Shown here in pieces: positions 40,561-54,438 of a stretch of DNA of 64,000 nt. The stretch is from Amia ocellicauda (lineage: Eukaryota; Chordata; Actinopteri; Amiiformes; Amiidae). How positions within the stretch are numbered: the stretch's first letter is position 1; each line of letters opens with the position of its first letter. The stretch covers positions 16,722,520 through 16,786,519 of the forward strand of contig NC_089868.1 in the NCBI RefSeq assembly GCF_036373705.1, read 5' to 3'. Under the pieces are notes generated by a model. That model searched no databases and was not told where the DNA came from. It saw nothing but the letters and a program-made list of their open reading frames with translations. A program made the translations under genes and the position numbers.

Positions 40561-43500
40561 CTAAGTGATACAGAGGGGCTTTTCGATCTTTCTACTAAAT
40601 AGTATGGATTCCTCCTTAGTTCAATCTCGGCTGGGGGTTTTGCTGGTCAGAGGCCCTGTGTGCAGCCTGCACTTTCTGTCCCCACCTCCCCCCCACAGCG
40701 GGCTACAAACGCTTTCAGTGAAACCAGAGCGCCGTTTGGATTTTTAATTCCACCTCTTTTTAGTCTTTTAAGACGATTCCTTCTGCACCGTCTACGCTGG
40801 GCTGGTGAAAGTTAGCGCTGGTAACCCTGAGGCAATCAATCTGGAGTTAAAAGCGCAGGCATTGCTTAAAAAATAGGCCCTGGGTTCTCCGGTGTTGGAG
40901 AGCAGACGGATCTGCGGGATGTTCGCGCCGAGCTCAGTTCAGAAGAAGGAAACGCAACAGCCAAATACTCCAGTCTGATTGTTACACATGTTCTAACTGT
41001 ACATCGGCATCAATTTGTGAGTCTAAATGGAGATAATTGTCATTAATAGCAGAACTAATGCCTGGCAGCTCCTTGGGATTTAGTGTCAGAACACATTTGG
41101 GGCTTGCGGATATGCTTTATAAAAGTGTTTATTTATCAGCAGAGCTAAAGTGAAAAAAGAAATGGACAAACAATTAAGTCTGGATTTGTAGTGATGTAGA
41201 GAATCACTTTTCAACACAACAGTGACAGTGATGAGAATATTCTGAACAGTCCTTTTAGGAGAGTCTGTTCATTTGTTATGGAAGCAGAACCTGTCCAATC
41301 AAAGTACTTTTAACTTGATTAATTTATATTCAGTCAAGCTTCATGATGTCTGCGGCGTTTACCAATTTCCCCTTTTAATTCACATTACATAAAATAATTA
41401 ATTCATTAAATGAGATTTTTGTTTGGCAAGATTTGTAAATCGTTATCTCTCTAGATATATCTATATACACACGCTATTCATATTTATAAAATACCTTTAA
41501 ACATAAAATATATGTCTTATTAAAGATTTGAAAAAAATGCTCCCACATATACTGAATATATTTAACCATGAGGGATTCAAAGCTATTGGTTATGAAAATA
41601 AAGCTGTGGATGCAGAACATCTTTTGTAATAATTGTAAAACAAGCATACTAGATAGCTTTAAATGTACAAGAGATAAATGTATTTTATAAACTAGATTTA
41701 TTATCTAAATATCTTCTGCTTCATACTAAATAGTGTAATATCTGGAAACAATATCTTATTTTGTTCTTCGTCAATGGCTTTGGCACACTACATTGCGGAC
41801 AATGGATTTATAATTAATTTTAATATAAATTACATACACATAAATGTAAAATACAACAGCAAAGCTGCAGAGTATAAATTACTGTAGTCTAGTGGTTTTT
41901 AGACTCAGTACAGTATAACATTTTTAAGTATTTTGTGTTATTTTATGAATTAATATGAAAATCACATTTTATGGAGCATTTTAAATGGCAAAAATCACAA
42001 AAGCAAATAACTGAAACATAAATAAAAATGACTTAAAAAATAAAGATGAAGTCTCAGTTGTAAAACACTCCTGGCTGTAAGGGCGATGTAATGATTTTTC
42101 TGTGGCACTGTGTGTCTGTCCGGGTGGGCAGTGTAATTGCGTGTGTGGCATGCGGCTCATCCCGGCTCTCTCGGAGACACGCGAGGAGCCCGGCCCAGCC
42201 GCGGCACTGTGGCGAGACAGGGCTCACTCCTGCGCTGCTGGGCTGTCGCAGTCCTGCTGTAATATCTTAATGAAGAAGAATAGTCCAGCGGGGCTTGCTT
42301 CTGAAGGAGAAAAACAAGCCACTATAAACCCTGCCGCGTGAATCTGCTCCCTGCTCTCCCGAAGATCACGCTGTTTTTTTCTATGCTTGCTTTCTTTTTT
42401 TTCCCTTCCTACCCTGTAATCAGTACTGTCTTTCACACTGCCTTCCCCTTTCCCTGGCTGGAAATATAGGTCACCTAGAAGGAAGAAACTTTTAATTAAA
42501 CTTAAAGCTTTCCGAGTTGCCCGGAACCCGCAGTGGAGTGTTGGGAGGTTAGTTGAATTCCGAGAGCTGGCGTCCCTGAGTTTCCCCCTCCAGCCAGCCC
42601 CACGCAGGTACACGGAGGAAGTAATTTCAGTAAATTTTAGCTAATGGACGAGGTTATGTCCCCAATAACCAGCGATGGATTGAAACACGCTCCCCACAGC
42701 CCAGGCCCCTTGCAAGGGTATCTTCTCCCAGAACAATGCCCTTAAGAGGCACGGCAAAACCGCAGTCACACACGGGGGGAAAGCGAGTGATACTAAATCT
42801 GGAGACTGCCGCTGCCTCCTTCACACCACGAGGAACTGCCATTCCCTTCCTCACAGACTCCACTTCACAGTCAGGCATTCACTCCTTCCCTCCAGAAGAA
42901 GGGGAGTTTTATACTGGCTAGCACTCAAATCCGTGTCCTCTGTTACTCACTGTTTCTAGACCAAACTTTCGAAAGAGTCGAGCTTTCACAAGTGCCCTTC
43001 AAGCAGAACGTGCCGAATTCTAGTTTTGTAACTCGTGCGGCATGAAAGACCCTGCCATTAATCCACATCCAAGTCTTTTTTAACAGACACTTGAACAAGG
43101 AGTTTCAAAAGATGTCCCTGCATGGAGCTCATACAGCACCAGTGCGTTGCTGGTGACACCGAGTTCTAGCTCACTGTGCCAGTATCACAGACTCCCAGGG
43201 GGGGATCTCGTTTCAGAGGAGCTCGAAGAGAAGCCCATAATGTCAGGAACTGCCTGTGAATAATATATCAATGGAGTAATGCAGCTCACCCGTATAATGC
43301 AGCTGAAAGTCAAAACACAGCTGGTTATCAGCTCTTTAAGTACACGTCTAATTGGTTGTTATCACCTAAACCTGTATTGATGTTAAATATATAAAAGAAA
43401 ACACTTTTCTGTGATCAAATATGTGGTTAACAAACTGCAGACATCAGACACAGTGAAATGGCAAGTAATCAGATCAAATATCTCTCAAAAGTGGAAATGA

Positions 43501-45205
43501 TCTCTATTGTGAAAGAACAGATTTCTGACACAATTCGGTCAGCTTTTAGCAGCAATAGGCATCAAACAAAGCCCGGCAGAATCTTGAAATGCTAGTGATA
43601 TGTGTTTAAAAAAAGTCTCAGCACAGAACCTCTTATAATAATATTAATAATAATAATAATAACAACCACCCGCAGACCCAGTGTGGATGAAATTGCAGCA
43701 ATAGCTTGGGAGAGAGTGTTGTGACAAGAGTAATAAACGACCTTCAGCACGCTTAACAACACTGAGGAACATCCCCGGGTGTCTGGACAGCGCAACCCTG
43801 GCTGCTCGACAAGAAGCACAGTGGAGATATCATCACTCTCGCAGACAGGAAGCACCCTTCTTAATTTTTCTCTTTAAGAGAATTGCTGCATTAACGATAC
43901 TGTACACCGAGACAGTGAGTGAGAGCTTATAACGACTCTGTATCAAGGAACACTCCATTAACTGTAAAATCACTATTTTTTGGCTCGGCCATCAATAGAT
44001 TCTGTGTCATAGGTGTCAGAGGACATGTTTTCTTCCTGGTTTTTAAGGGCTTATCATTTAAATAAGTGGGCCCATATATAAGGAGATTATACCCAATATT
44101 TATATGTAATGGAGGGATTATTATATTAAATGAAAATATGAAGTAATGTTTCCTATGGGCTGTTGAAGAGCAGTCACTTTGGGTGGAAATCCAGGCACTT
44201 CTGTCACATGATAGTTTAGAGAAAGGTGTTTAACTGGTGACTTGCTCTGTTCACTGTCCTGTACAATAAATCCACTACCAGTCAATTTATTAAGCAAAAG
44301 TGTGTTTTCCTTTTAAAGGCATAACAATATACAAAAATCAAAGACAGGTATGCAACTAATAACCAAACCAAATACAAAAGCATGGGGTAGCTATTTAAGA
44401 TTAATGACTTCATAATGAAGATGTTTTTTGTCCAACATAGAATTGCTTACACAACACTACAGGGAGGATTTGATTAATGTGCACGTTAAAGATTTGAAAT
44501 TAGTTATTTATGAGAACTTTGCACGTTGAATATTGTAAAAAATAATCCAGGACATACAGAGAGAGAAATAGCTTCAGTGTACATTTGTAAATCTTTAATT
44601 GTAATTTATTTGGCCTTTCTCCGTGACAAGAGGTTAACTTGGCTCTTAAACTGCTAACTTACTGAACAATATTTGTGTTTGACTCGGGTGAGGAGCAGGA
44701 GAGGGTTCAAAGCATTGCAAATAGGACATCTCACAACAATCGCACATTTTACACTGAAGGTCAAAAGTGCCTGAACGCAATCGAGGGTTCAGTCCTTTCA
44801 TTTACTTTCCTTGACTGTTTCCGCCCGAAAGAGGCACTGAAAAGTTTCATCGTATCCTGGAAAGCTGCAGACAGCCACAGGCAGCCCTCTCTCTGCAGAC
44901 GGATCGAGGCAATCCCTGCGAGGCATCAACAATCCTATTAAACGTGCTCCATAAAGATGTCTAGTCAGGGGATGCTGTCATAACTCACTTTATAACATTG
45001 ATTTTAATCATCTGAAATGTAAACACACGTATTATCATTATCAATACGGAAAATAACTTCTTAATATGCAATTACAGTGGCACATTGATTTTTCAATGTA
45101 ATCATCCGCAATTGATTTAATAACGCTGTTGCAGGCAGGCTCGTGGGATATTAGAAACACAGATTTCATAAATATCAAAGCGAAACTAAACAACAGCCTT
45201 TTTTC

Positions 45206-45208
<3 letters not shown>

Positions 45209-45269
<61 letters not shown>
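45209..45269. repeat. (CT)n microsatellite
   Basis: About 30 uninterrupted CT units. On the minus strand it yields an artificial Arg-Glu repeat open frame. Confidence 0.95.
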
Positions 45270-45270
<1 letters not shown>

Positions 45271-45719
45271 AAAAATAAGATAAATAGAAGGCATACAACA
45301 ATATCTGTTTGAGGGGGATATTAACAGCTGAAAGAGTAGTAAATCAAGCGGTCTGCACTTGTCACCTGGTTCTCTTACACTGTCTGCCGGGGCTCTCGTG
45401 TGTCACGTACAGAGGGGATGTTGTCAGAGGCAGCTTCTTGTTTACTCCTCTCACGTGTGCCGGCTGAAGTGGAGGGGAGTTTCAGGTGTGTGGAGAGGAG
45501 CCTGACCTCTGCCTAGCTGGAGTCTCACTGTGTGGTGTCTATAAATCAAAGGAGGTTATGCCAAAACTGTGGATTGCTCTAATCATGTACCACCTAGAAT
45601 ATATTATTTTGGTTGCTACATCACCACAATATAAAAAAACATTCAAAAACAACCCCACAGTACCGGAGAGAACAGTAAAGGAAGTAAAATCCTGAGAGGG
45701 CAGAGGGGTGTTACTGGTG

Positions 45720-45960
45720 GAGTCAGTCGAGAGGAAGAAATCTCCGTACCCTTGCTAAGCGACTCCTCAAGCTGGTGGAGATGAGAGGAAGATCGAACTC
45801 AGCGCTGGGCACCTTTGGTCTGAACTGAGGAGACTCTGGGGAGATGTGATTCAGAGTCTTACAATCCCAAAGGGTAGGACAGTGTCAACCCTAGTTACTA
45901 CGAGACAAGACAACAGCAGTGGAATGAGTATCTCCCAGGGCGAAGGTGGATAGGCATCAG
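45720..45960 (+). mobile_element. Possible diverged LINE 3' fragment
   Basis: Within 45780-45880 one plus frame reads like LRRLWGDVIQSLTIPKG, which resembles the LRRLRGDLIQVFKIMKG segment of the CR1-like copies elsewhere in this window. The surrounding sequence is too degraded for a firm call. Confidence 0.35.
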
Positions 45961-46518
45961 TGAGACATCTCCTATATATTTAGCACCGCAGTTTGGCTGC
46001 TCGTGCCAGGCTGTTGGTTTAGGCCCCAGAAAGTCAAAAGGGAGAATGTTTGGGAGGCAGTACAGAAGGGGACACTCTCACCTTCCCCCATATGTAACTT
46101 TTCTCAGCCTTTCTTGAGCCAGCCTGCCTCAGGAACTGTTGACTAAACCCTTAAGTGGCGACTTGAGGGAGCCTGCGGCCAGCGGAGGGAGGGCAAGACA
46201 GTCATTAGAGCCGCACGATACTCAAGCTGAAGGGGATTCGGAACAAGAAAGAGTATCTGCAGTTATCTAAATGCCTGTGTGGGCTCTCTCCAAGGTATTT
46301 TCAGCACAACACCACTGACTGTAATCCAGGACAGAGCCTGCAGCTTGGAGAGGACGTTCCGATGGGAGATAGTCTGAAGCAATCATGGTTGAGAAACCTT
46401 TCTCCTTGACTGCCGTTACACCAGAAAATGTAAGTCCCAAAGAGATCAGACAAAGTGAGAGAAAAACTTTAAATAAAAAAATAAAATACCAATACAAAGT
46501 TTTGTAATTTTATGCCAG

Positions 46519-46937
46519 TTCCCAGGCCTGTACTTTAGCTGTCTTTAGCTCCTGCTTGTTCATGGGGCGTTTTGGCAAAACTGAATGCAAAACGCCCAGG
46601 GAGCATCACCAGGGAAGAAACCCAGCATCTGCTGATGTCTATGGGTTCCAGACTTCAGGCAGTCATTGACTGCAAAGGATTTAAAACCAAGTATTGAAAC
46701 TCACAATTTAATTCATGATTATGTTAGTTAGTCCAATTACTTTTGAGCCCCTAAAATTGGGGGAAACGTATATAAAAATGGCTGTAATTCCTACACCGTT
46801 CACCCAATTTGGATATAACTACCCTCAAATTAAAGATGAAAGTCTACACTTAAAGTACATGTTGATTGTTTGCTTTCAAATCCAATCCAAAATTATGACA
46901 ATCGTGTCACTGTCCAAATATTATGGACCTAACTGTA
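46519..46937 (+). mobile_element. Truncated and rearranged Tc1-like transposon 3' end
   Basis: The segment 46597-46698 encodes the transposase C-terminus GSITREETQHLLMSMGSRL followed by QAVIDCKGFKTKY and a stop. It is followed by the characteristic fish Tc1 3' region (CAATTACTTTTGAGCCCC) and a terminal 'GTGTCACTGTCCAAATATTA' then 'TGGACCTAACTGTA' end. The 5' part is missing. Immediately upstream, GGGCGTTTTG (46565-46574) is the inverse of CAAAACGCCC (46588-46597), and 46521-46560 looks like an inverted piece of the same transposase, so the left edge is a fold-back rearrangement. Confidence 0.75.
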
Positions 46938-46976
46938 TATGTGTGTTATGGTAGTAATCGTATCCAGATGTGTATT

Positions 46977-47794
46977 CACTCACAGGCTATTCAAAAGGAC
47001 TTAGATAACATTCAGTTGTGGGCCGAAACCTGGCAGATGAAATTCAATGTGGACAAGTGCAAGGTATTACATGCAGGTAACAAAAATGTCCACTATAATT
47101 ACACTATGGGAGGACCAGAACTAGATGAAGTAACGCATGAGAGACCTAGGAGTCTATGTGGACTCCTCACTTTCTCCATCCAAACAGTGTGGGGAAGCAA
47201 TTAAAAATGCAAAAAATGTTAGCGTATATTGTCAAAAGTGTAGAGTTGAGAAGGGCAGTGATGTTCAGACTGTACAATGCACTAGTTAGAGCTCATCTGG
47301 ATACTGTGGACAGTTCTGGGCTCCACACTTCAAGAAAGATATCGCTGCTCTAGAGGCAGTTCAGAGGAGAGCAACCAGACTTATTCCAGGTCTGAAGGGA
47401 ATGTCCTACTGAGAGACTGAGGACCTGAACCTTTTCACCCTGGAACAGAGGAGACTACGTGGGGACTTGATTCAAGTCTTCAAAATCATGAAAGGCATCG
47501 ACCATATCAAACCAGAGGAGCTTTTCCAGATCAGCAGGGACACACGCACCCGGGGACACAAATGGAAAATGGGCTTCAAGGCATTCAAGACAGAAATCAG
47601 GAGACACTTCTTCACACAGAGAGTCATCACAATCTGGAACAAACTCCCCAGCGATGTGGCTGAAGCTGAAAGTTTGGCAACATTTAAAAATAGACTGGAT
47701 AGGATCCTTGGATCACTCAGTTATTAATGGACACCAAACGAGCACGATGGGTCGAATGGCCTCCTCTCTTTTGTAAACTTTCTTATGTTCTTAT
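46977..47794 (+). mobile_element. CR1-like LINE fragment, 5'-truncated
   Basis: Plus-strand pieces [74 protein letters not shown] and SDVAEAESLATFKNRLDRIL are parts of one reverse-transcriptase C-terminal region, broken by frameshifts. The element ends with 'GGCCTCCTCTCTTTTGTAAA' and 'TTCTTATGTTCTTA'. It is the same family as the copy at 1177-2267, in the opposite orientation, and retains a stretch deleted there. Confidence 0.88.
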
Positions 47795-50099
47795 TTGTGG
47801 TTTGTAATCAGTATTTATCAGCGTATTAGATGGCTCTAAAATAGGTTATTGCTTTTGGTTATACAATTCCTTAATCCCATGCAAATGAAAGACTTCAAAA
47901 GCAGACACAAGTGATGCCATATGAAAGAAAAAGGCTGAATCTGGTTACCAACATTTGCCTCCTCCTGTGTTGAAAGAGACTGAGACACTGAGTTGCAAAT
48001 TTATAAAACTTTGACTTTTGCGCGAAGTTAACACATGTTCGTCCTCAAGTAGAAAAAAACAACGAAATGGGGAAGCACCACATAAATAATTTACAGTCTT
48101 CGTCTCCAACATCCTTTTCATTTCATACCATTGGACGTTTGTTTCAATTTTTTTTTAAAAGGTGTATAAACTTATCAAGTAAGCCCCTCCCCTTGGCATA
48201 TCACGCTGCCTGCCTTGCCTTCATTAGAGAACAGGGTGGCGCATCCCCAAACACTGACGCCATTTCTAGGCACATTTTTCTTGTCAAGCTGACATACTAA
48301 GTAGATTGATTTTCCTCTACATGGCTGGGTTATCAGATTACACTGGTGTCCAACACAAACATGTTACTTTATATTCAATAGAGCTCTAATGAGAACAAAC
48401 TACCTTATGAAGAACTATGGATTTTCACTGTATGAAACAGAAGCCTCATATTAAAATGAGGAGACAAAGTGGGCAGGCCACACCATCAATCCTCATACTC
48501 CGACAGAACTGTTTATGACCCTGGTTGTAATTGCTGGCTGTGGGTACAAGGGTTACTCTGAGGTTATAGGCAAATCACCTGCCAAAGAGAGACCTTTACA
48601 GTTTAAACCAATACCTATTGGCACATTAACATAGTTTTTGTCGTTCCACAAGCTATCAGTAATATTTGGGATATAGTGTCTGCACCCCACTGGGAAAAAG
48701 CAAATGCATCCTTATGAAAATATCTATCAATTCCGTCAAACACTGCAAAACTAAACTGATTAATACACCCAAAAAATGTTTTAATGACGTGCTTCAAAAA
48801 GTCCACATAACAGCACATGACCAAATCAAACTCACTGTACTCTCCTTTGCTTTGTACAGCTGCAGCTGGTTTGAGCAGTGCTGCAGCATATCTAGTCAAG
48901 CAAATTCACTGTGGCAGAAACACACTATGAGGGGAGCACACATATGCAAGCCAGTCATTTAGCCATTAACTGATATGTAAGATTACACCTTGCTTGTCAG
49001 ATCTTCGAGATTAACACAAATAAGGAAATCCACTGACAATGGTAATTGTGGCTGCGATGAAAAACAGATACGTTATCAATGTGAATTCATTTTAAAGTGT
49101 GAAGAAGCAGGAATGTGTGTCCACCTTCACAGCATTATCTCCTCAGCTATCTTGCTTTGCGCCAATTGAGGGTGTAGCACTATTCAGACTCGCACTTCCA
49201 ATACATTTCAGCACATTACAGATGCCATGGGCTCAGACACAGACCTGGAATATACAGCAAAAGCATAGCATACATTAGAGAGGCAACTACAAAATGTTAC
49301 ACAACAGAAAAAAAAGAAAAAAAAAGGTCACTGACTGTGACAAGAAGTGCAGAGTGCGCCAGGCAGGCATGAAACACTGGCGTGTACAGTAAGTACTAGA
49401 AAAAGACCGAAGGGGCATTAAAGTCAGCTAACAGCCCTTATAACAGATGACCTTGACTGACACAGGCCGTAACCCTGCTCAGCAGCCACTCAACCCCCCT
49501 GGCTGGAAACAGTCAACACTCGCTACAGCTAGCCCTGGATGCCTATTTGGGAAATGGATAGAGTACATTAAAGCAACACAGTCCCACCTTATTGTTGCTT
49601 CCACATCACAGCACATTATAGTTTCCAGCACATATTTCTATAAAGTAATTCTAGTGTTCAAAAGCACTGATGATACAAGCCACCTGAGCAACAGCAATAC
49701 AACAAAGTGAATTATAATGGAGTTGAAACAGTTTTCTAATGTGTGACCGGCACTGACCACAGCAAAGGAAAGTGTTGACTGCTTTCAACTTTTACTTTCA
49801 TGGAACTATAAAAAAAATCATATTACTCTTTCCACAAAAAATAATTACTCGTACTACTCTTTAAACAAAAAAAATAATTAAACCGAAAGTTAAAGGACAG
49901 CACACACAACAAATGATGATGACTATATTTAATTAAAAAGACTTAACTGTCCTTGGTGGTCAGTATTAATTTCTACTATCTTCTTCACACATCCTTGGGA
50001 GGAATGAGAGGCGCAGCTGTGTCAGTTCTCAGCGAGGTTGGGGGAGACAGCACTCCGTTCACAATTTATAAAATCATTCGACACATCTACTCGTGTGAT

Positions 50100-50590
50100 A
50101 CCTCTAATTAGAGACCTCGGATGGAACGAGCTCTCGCCTTTGAGACGTCGTGTCTGAAGGGTGCGGGGCCGGCCTGGAGAGCAGAGACTGCCAGTGACAT
50201 TCAGAGGCAGGCCTGCGGTCGCACTTTAGCTTGCGTACACACGCGCTCGGTAAACAAGCGGCCAGGCACCGATCAGAGTCCCCTCCGTGCAGGGAGATGG
50301 TCCATTATCTCCCGGCTGACACACTCTGGGCAGCTCTGGCTGCTTCCTATCGACCCGTCAGGAATCATAGAGCCATCAAAGCAGTGGGGCCGCTGTAAAT
50401 GTGTTCATTTGCGGAGCGAGGCGCGGCACCTGCGCTCTGGGAAGGGGGGGGGGAAGACGGATCGCTGTGGAGCCCCGGCCCAGCAGGTCCATATTTAAAC
50501 TGTCCCTGTGTTTTATAGCCGAGGACATGAACCAGCGGCTGGGCGCCTGGGGGCCATATATCAGTGTTAAAATGGCAGATTACTGTTAAT
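50100..50590. promoter_or_regulatory. GC-rich candidate regulatory block in ERI3 intron
   Basis: A sudden GC/CpG-rich stretch inside the intron, repeat-free, with ordered motifs (GGTAAACAAGCGGCCAGGCA, GGTCCATTATCTCCCGGC). It could be an enhancer or an alternative promoter. Open frames on both strands are attributed to base composition. Confidence 0.35.
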
Positions 50591-52550
50591 GAATAATATT
50601 TGTGTTCACCGTGTATGTCGGACAGGAGGAATAACCACCAAAACACCTCCCTTCCCTTCCCTACACACTCCATCTCTCTCCCTCTCCCCCCACTCACACA
50701 CACCACCACCATCATCACCATCCCTCTTCTATTTTCTCCTCCACCACTTTTTAAATTTCTTTTATTTGAAAAGGAAATTTAATTTCGTTCAGGGCATTTA
50801 ACTGTACTTAATACCCTAGTGATTGCTGTGCCTTTGAGGGCCAGTTATATCTGTAACTCTGCAACCCACTCCCAGCGAGATCTTCTCAAGGAAAAACTCA
50901 CACAGACACACATCTGTGCAGTGAGATCTCCGCACAATGAATGCTAAACAGAAATAAGAGGTTTCAGCATTGAAGACACCGTCTCCCCTTAAAGTACATC
51001 CTTATAAAATGTGTTTTTTAAATTAATGTCTAGGAATTGTTATATTAATCTATATATATATAAATAGCACACTGTGATGCATAATATGACAATTTCAAGT
51101 TGCTTCATAGGATAAACTTAATTTGTAAATCTGCTCTTTCATTTTATACCATTCATGATCCCACATTTAACACTGTTGAGACGCAGGCTTTCCCTTGGAT
51201 TTGATCGAAGCATCTGCAGCTGCACACGACTGCGTCCGCACTCAGATCAGGTGGCAACTTGAAAACACTCAGCAATACAAAGCATCGGCCGACTTCTAAC
51301 CCCAACATCCGCAGAGGCCTAGTGTCCAACAGAGGGTGCCAGTCTGCACCGTTCCTTGGAGATGATGACTCGGAAGGCCCAGGGCCCGCACTTGGCATCC
51401 CATCAATCCACCATCGCACCATGACCCCTCGGGGGTTACTTTTTATTTAATGTGTCCCACAGCCTGAGAGCAGAGACACACCGATCTATACGAAGTGACA
51501 AAGCAGAGAGGCGATATGAAGAGTAAGTCACATCATTATCTCAAATTGCGTTAATGCTACTTATAGCTAATTTCCTCATGAAAAGGAAAATTAGTTTATT
51601 ATTGACTACTTTGTGTTAGCGCGTCAGCCTCCCTGTGCTTGGAATTAAGCTGTCTTGGACATGAGGATTAAGGCCAGGTCAAACTTTCTGCCTCATTAGT
51701 CCTATATAAACTGACTCCTGGAGCAGCAACATTGAGAAGCTTCTTCCCCGGTGAGGCCAGGCCAGGAGCGCCGGTTTGGGGTCAGGCTGGGGACTCGGGC
51801 TATTGGGCAGTCAGCAGTTCTGATGGCCTGACAATTGTGAACATGGGTAGGACCGACTCCTGGAGGTACCTTCAAATTGTTGACCACCAGATGTCACCAA
51901 CCAGTAAGCAAATCTCCCGTGAAGAATCAAAGAAATCTGAACAGGGGAATTGATTTGATCGACATCCCTGTATTTTCACATGTTTTGCTACAGCAAATAA
52001 AGGCAGGCAGCATTTGGTTTAAATTATTTCATTCTGAAGTATGAATTTGTCTCTTAGCTCCTCATAGACATTTTACCACAACATATAAAAAGAACAAAGA
52101 ACCCTCTCTGATCTGGGGGGTTCAGTGGATTCTGTCTTGATACAGGATACGGAAAAGCTTGACTGAGCTACACAATGTAAAATTTCTAAACTTAAATCCA
52201 ACCCTGATAAAACCACTGTGGTCAATTCTTATAGGTGTTCCTACAGTTCTACAGTATGTTTAGATCTTTTGCCGTTTATAGAACATAGTGCAATGTCATA
52301 GCATGCAGGATTTAATTTTTCCTGATGTTAGTGTGGTTTTCTACCGCCACTTCATTCTCCCGTGACATTCCAGGAAACTGGACTACTTCACCTCCATGGA
52401 ATTTCCTGGTACAATGCTTTAATAAAAAGCAAAAGCGTAAGACCGGACGTAGTTCGCCACAAACATCCTCTTATGTTACTGAAAATTGCAGCAGAAAATC
52501 AGATACTATCTTGTCACATTTGCTACGTGGCATTACAAACCTTTAGAGAG

Positions 52551-52552
<2 letters not shown>

Positions 52553-52584
<32 letters not shown>
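52553..52584. repeat. (GA)n microsatellite
   Basis: About 15 GA units with one interruption at the 5' side. Confidence 0.9.
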
Positions 52585-52589
<5 letters not shown>

Positions 52590-54438
52590 GAAAGATTATA
52601 GGAGGAAGAATCATGATTTTCCTGGGGGTGAGATACTGGGGGGCATGATAAGAAAGCAGTGGTCCAGGGTGACAGTGACCCAGCAGGCCCCATGGTGGTC
52701 TCACATTCACAACACTAGCAGTGCCAGAGAATCATCATGGCTTTCACCAAGTATCTCACAGATGATTATACTGAAGACTGAGCTGGAGTAACTACACAAT
52801 GCTTGAGCCCAGTGGACATCCATGTGCACATTTTCCCAAACTTCTCATCTTAAAAAACACATCTCAATAAGTGTTGCAGATACACCTTATCAACAGAAAA
52901 GTAAGGCATTTCATGCAGTAAAAGAGTTATGAAGAAAACAGATGAGGGAACTTCTGCATTTCCTTCTACTTCCTCTGACGATATTCCCGCCGCCCCCTCT
53001 GTCAGGGAGCAGGGAGTCCAGGCTGCCACCTGTGTGTACGAATCTGACAGACTGAAACTCTGACCTGGAGCCGCAGGCAGGATACATCTGCCTGATTAGC
53101 AGCTGATTAGTAATAGAGGACTGTCCTGTGCTGATGACAGAAAGCAGAGAGCACCTGCTTCCTTTGGAATGAGCTTTTGTGTTTTAATCCTTAATTCAGG
53201 GTAGAGGAAAGGTGATTTCCTTTCATCTTGAGCGCCAACTGGCTTGGTCTACTTGATCAGTGTGCGCCAACACGTTTCAATATACTGAGCACCAGTCTCA
53301 TCCAGTAATATATAACTGTCCTGTCTGCTGAGGTCCAGCACTTAAGAGACCAACTTGTCCATTGTGAGGTATGTGCAAGAAGGTAGTCCTACTTGAGTAT
53401 GTCTGCACAACACACAGACTTTCTTTGTAGTGTTGGATTTGTTGGTAGTCCTCCACCTTGCCTCATCTATTGGCACCATATGCATATTTCTTTATAACTG
53501 AATACAGAAGACTCCTAAACTCTGTACAATGAAGTCAAATCATAATACAATCATTCTACAAGGAGGCAAAGGGGAAAAAGCAATCTTACTGGTCCAGTAA
53601 TGAATTATGTACTTTGGATAACAAAAAAGTACAACTTTCACTTCCTTTTGTGAAACAAATAAATAAAAGGTGCTGCATTTCAAAAAAATCTTTAAGATGA
53701 TTGTCATGAGCTTGTCTTATGAGCTTAGGCTGTCTTGTTGTATTACATACAGAGGATTTAATAAAACACATATTAATCTGTATAGAAATGTGTGGCTATA
53801 AGGAGTTCCAGGAATTGAAATTCACTTCTGTTTTTGACACCACCTATATGAGCTGCAGATTAATTAGAATGCTGTTTAAAAAACAACCACAAAAATATTT
53901 AATTCACCATTGGCTGAAAGTGATTTTCACAGTCCAAGACAGCAATAAGATTACTCATGCTTTTATAAAGCTTTCCTTGTAAAATAAAAACATACAGGAA
54001 CTTCCTAATCTTTGTGAATCAGTGCGTTTCTCAGGCAGCAAGGTTGGGCTTGATAGTTACTGAAAATGCCAGTAAGTTCCGCACATTTACAGTAATATGT
54101 AAAGGTTTTAATTGTTCAAGAATTCACAGGGCTGCCGCCTACTCACCGTCCACAGTCCTCATTTAACAATCAAAAAATAAATACCCATGAATGCAAAAGT
54201 AAAATGTTTTTATTGTATGTCTCGTTATCTTATGTCCCACGGTCCATAAAGATCTTGATTTAAAATAGAGAAAAAATATTTTTAGGAGTGATTTCTGTTG
54301 TATTGCTGTCAAAATAACTCAAGAATCACATATTTTTTTCAAAAACTTTAAAAACTGTTCTGACCCGAAGTTGTACTATAACTGGTTACAAAGGTAAATA
54401 TAAGTATACAAATTCATACACATACACACACATAGTTA

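Larger units (their letters stand above)
39195..45700 (-). other. ERI3: ERI3 last intron, 3' part
   Basis: No coding exon is found. Contents are poly-C and poly-A runs (39869-39883, 40155-40175), a candidate conserved block at 40185-40560, GC-rich patches at 42100-42350 and 42500-42900, a candidate block at about 44660-44960, and a CT microsatellite at 45209-45269. Open frames here coincide with GC-rich or repeat sequence. Confidence 0.4.
47795..54438 (-). other. ERI3: ERI3 intron between transposon islands
   Basis: No exon is recognised. Contents are a GC-rich regulatory-looking block at 50100-50590, another repeat-free block at about 51560-51720, a GA microsatellite at 52553-52584, and otherwise AT-rich sequence. 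A donor-like site on the minus strand near 54145 has no supporting coding frame. Confidence 0.4.

Noticed and set aside
45041-45301. Arg-Glu repeat protein frame, minus strand
   Set aside because: Translation of the (CT)n microsatellite.
54120-54160. Donor-like CTACTCACCG on the minus strand as a possible upstream ERI3 exon
   Set aside because: The preceding sequence does not encode any ERI3 segment, and no acceptor with a matching frame is present.
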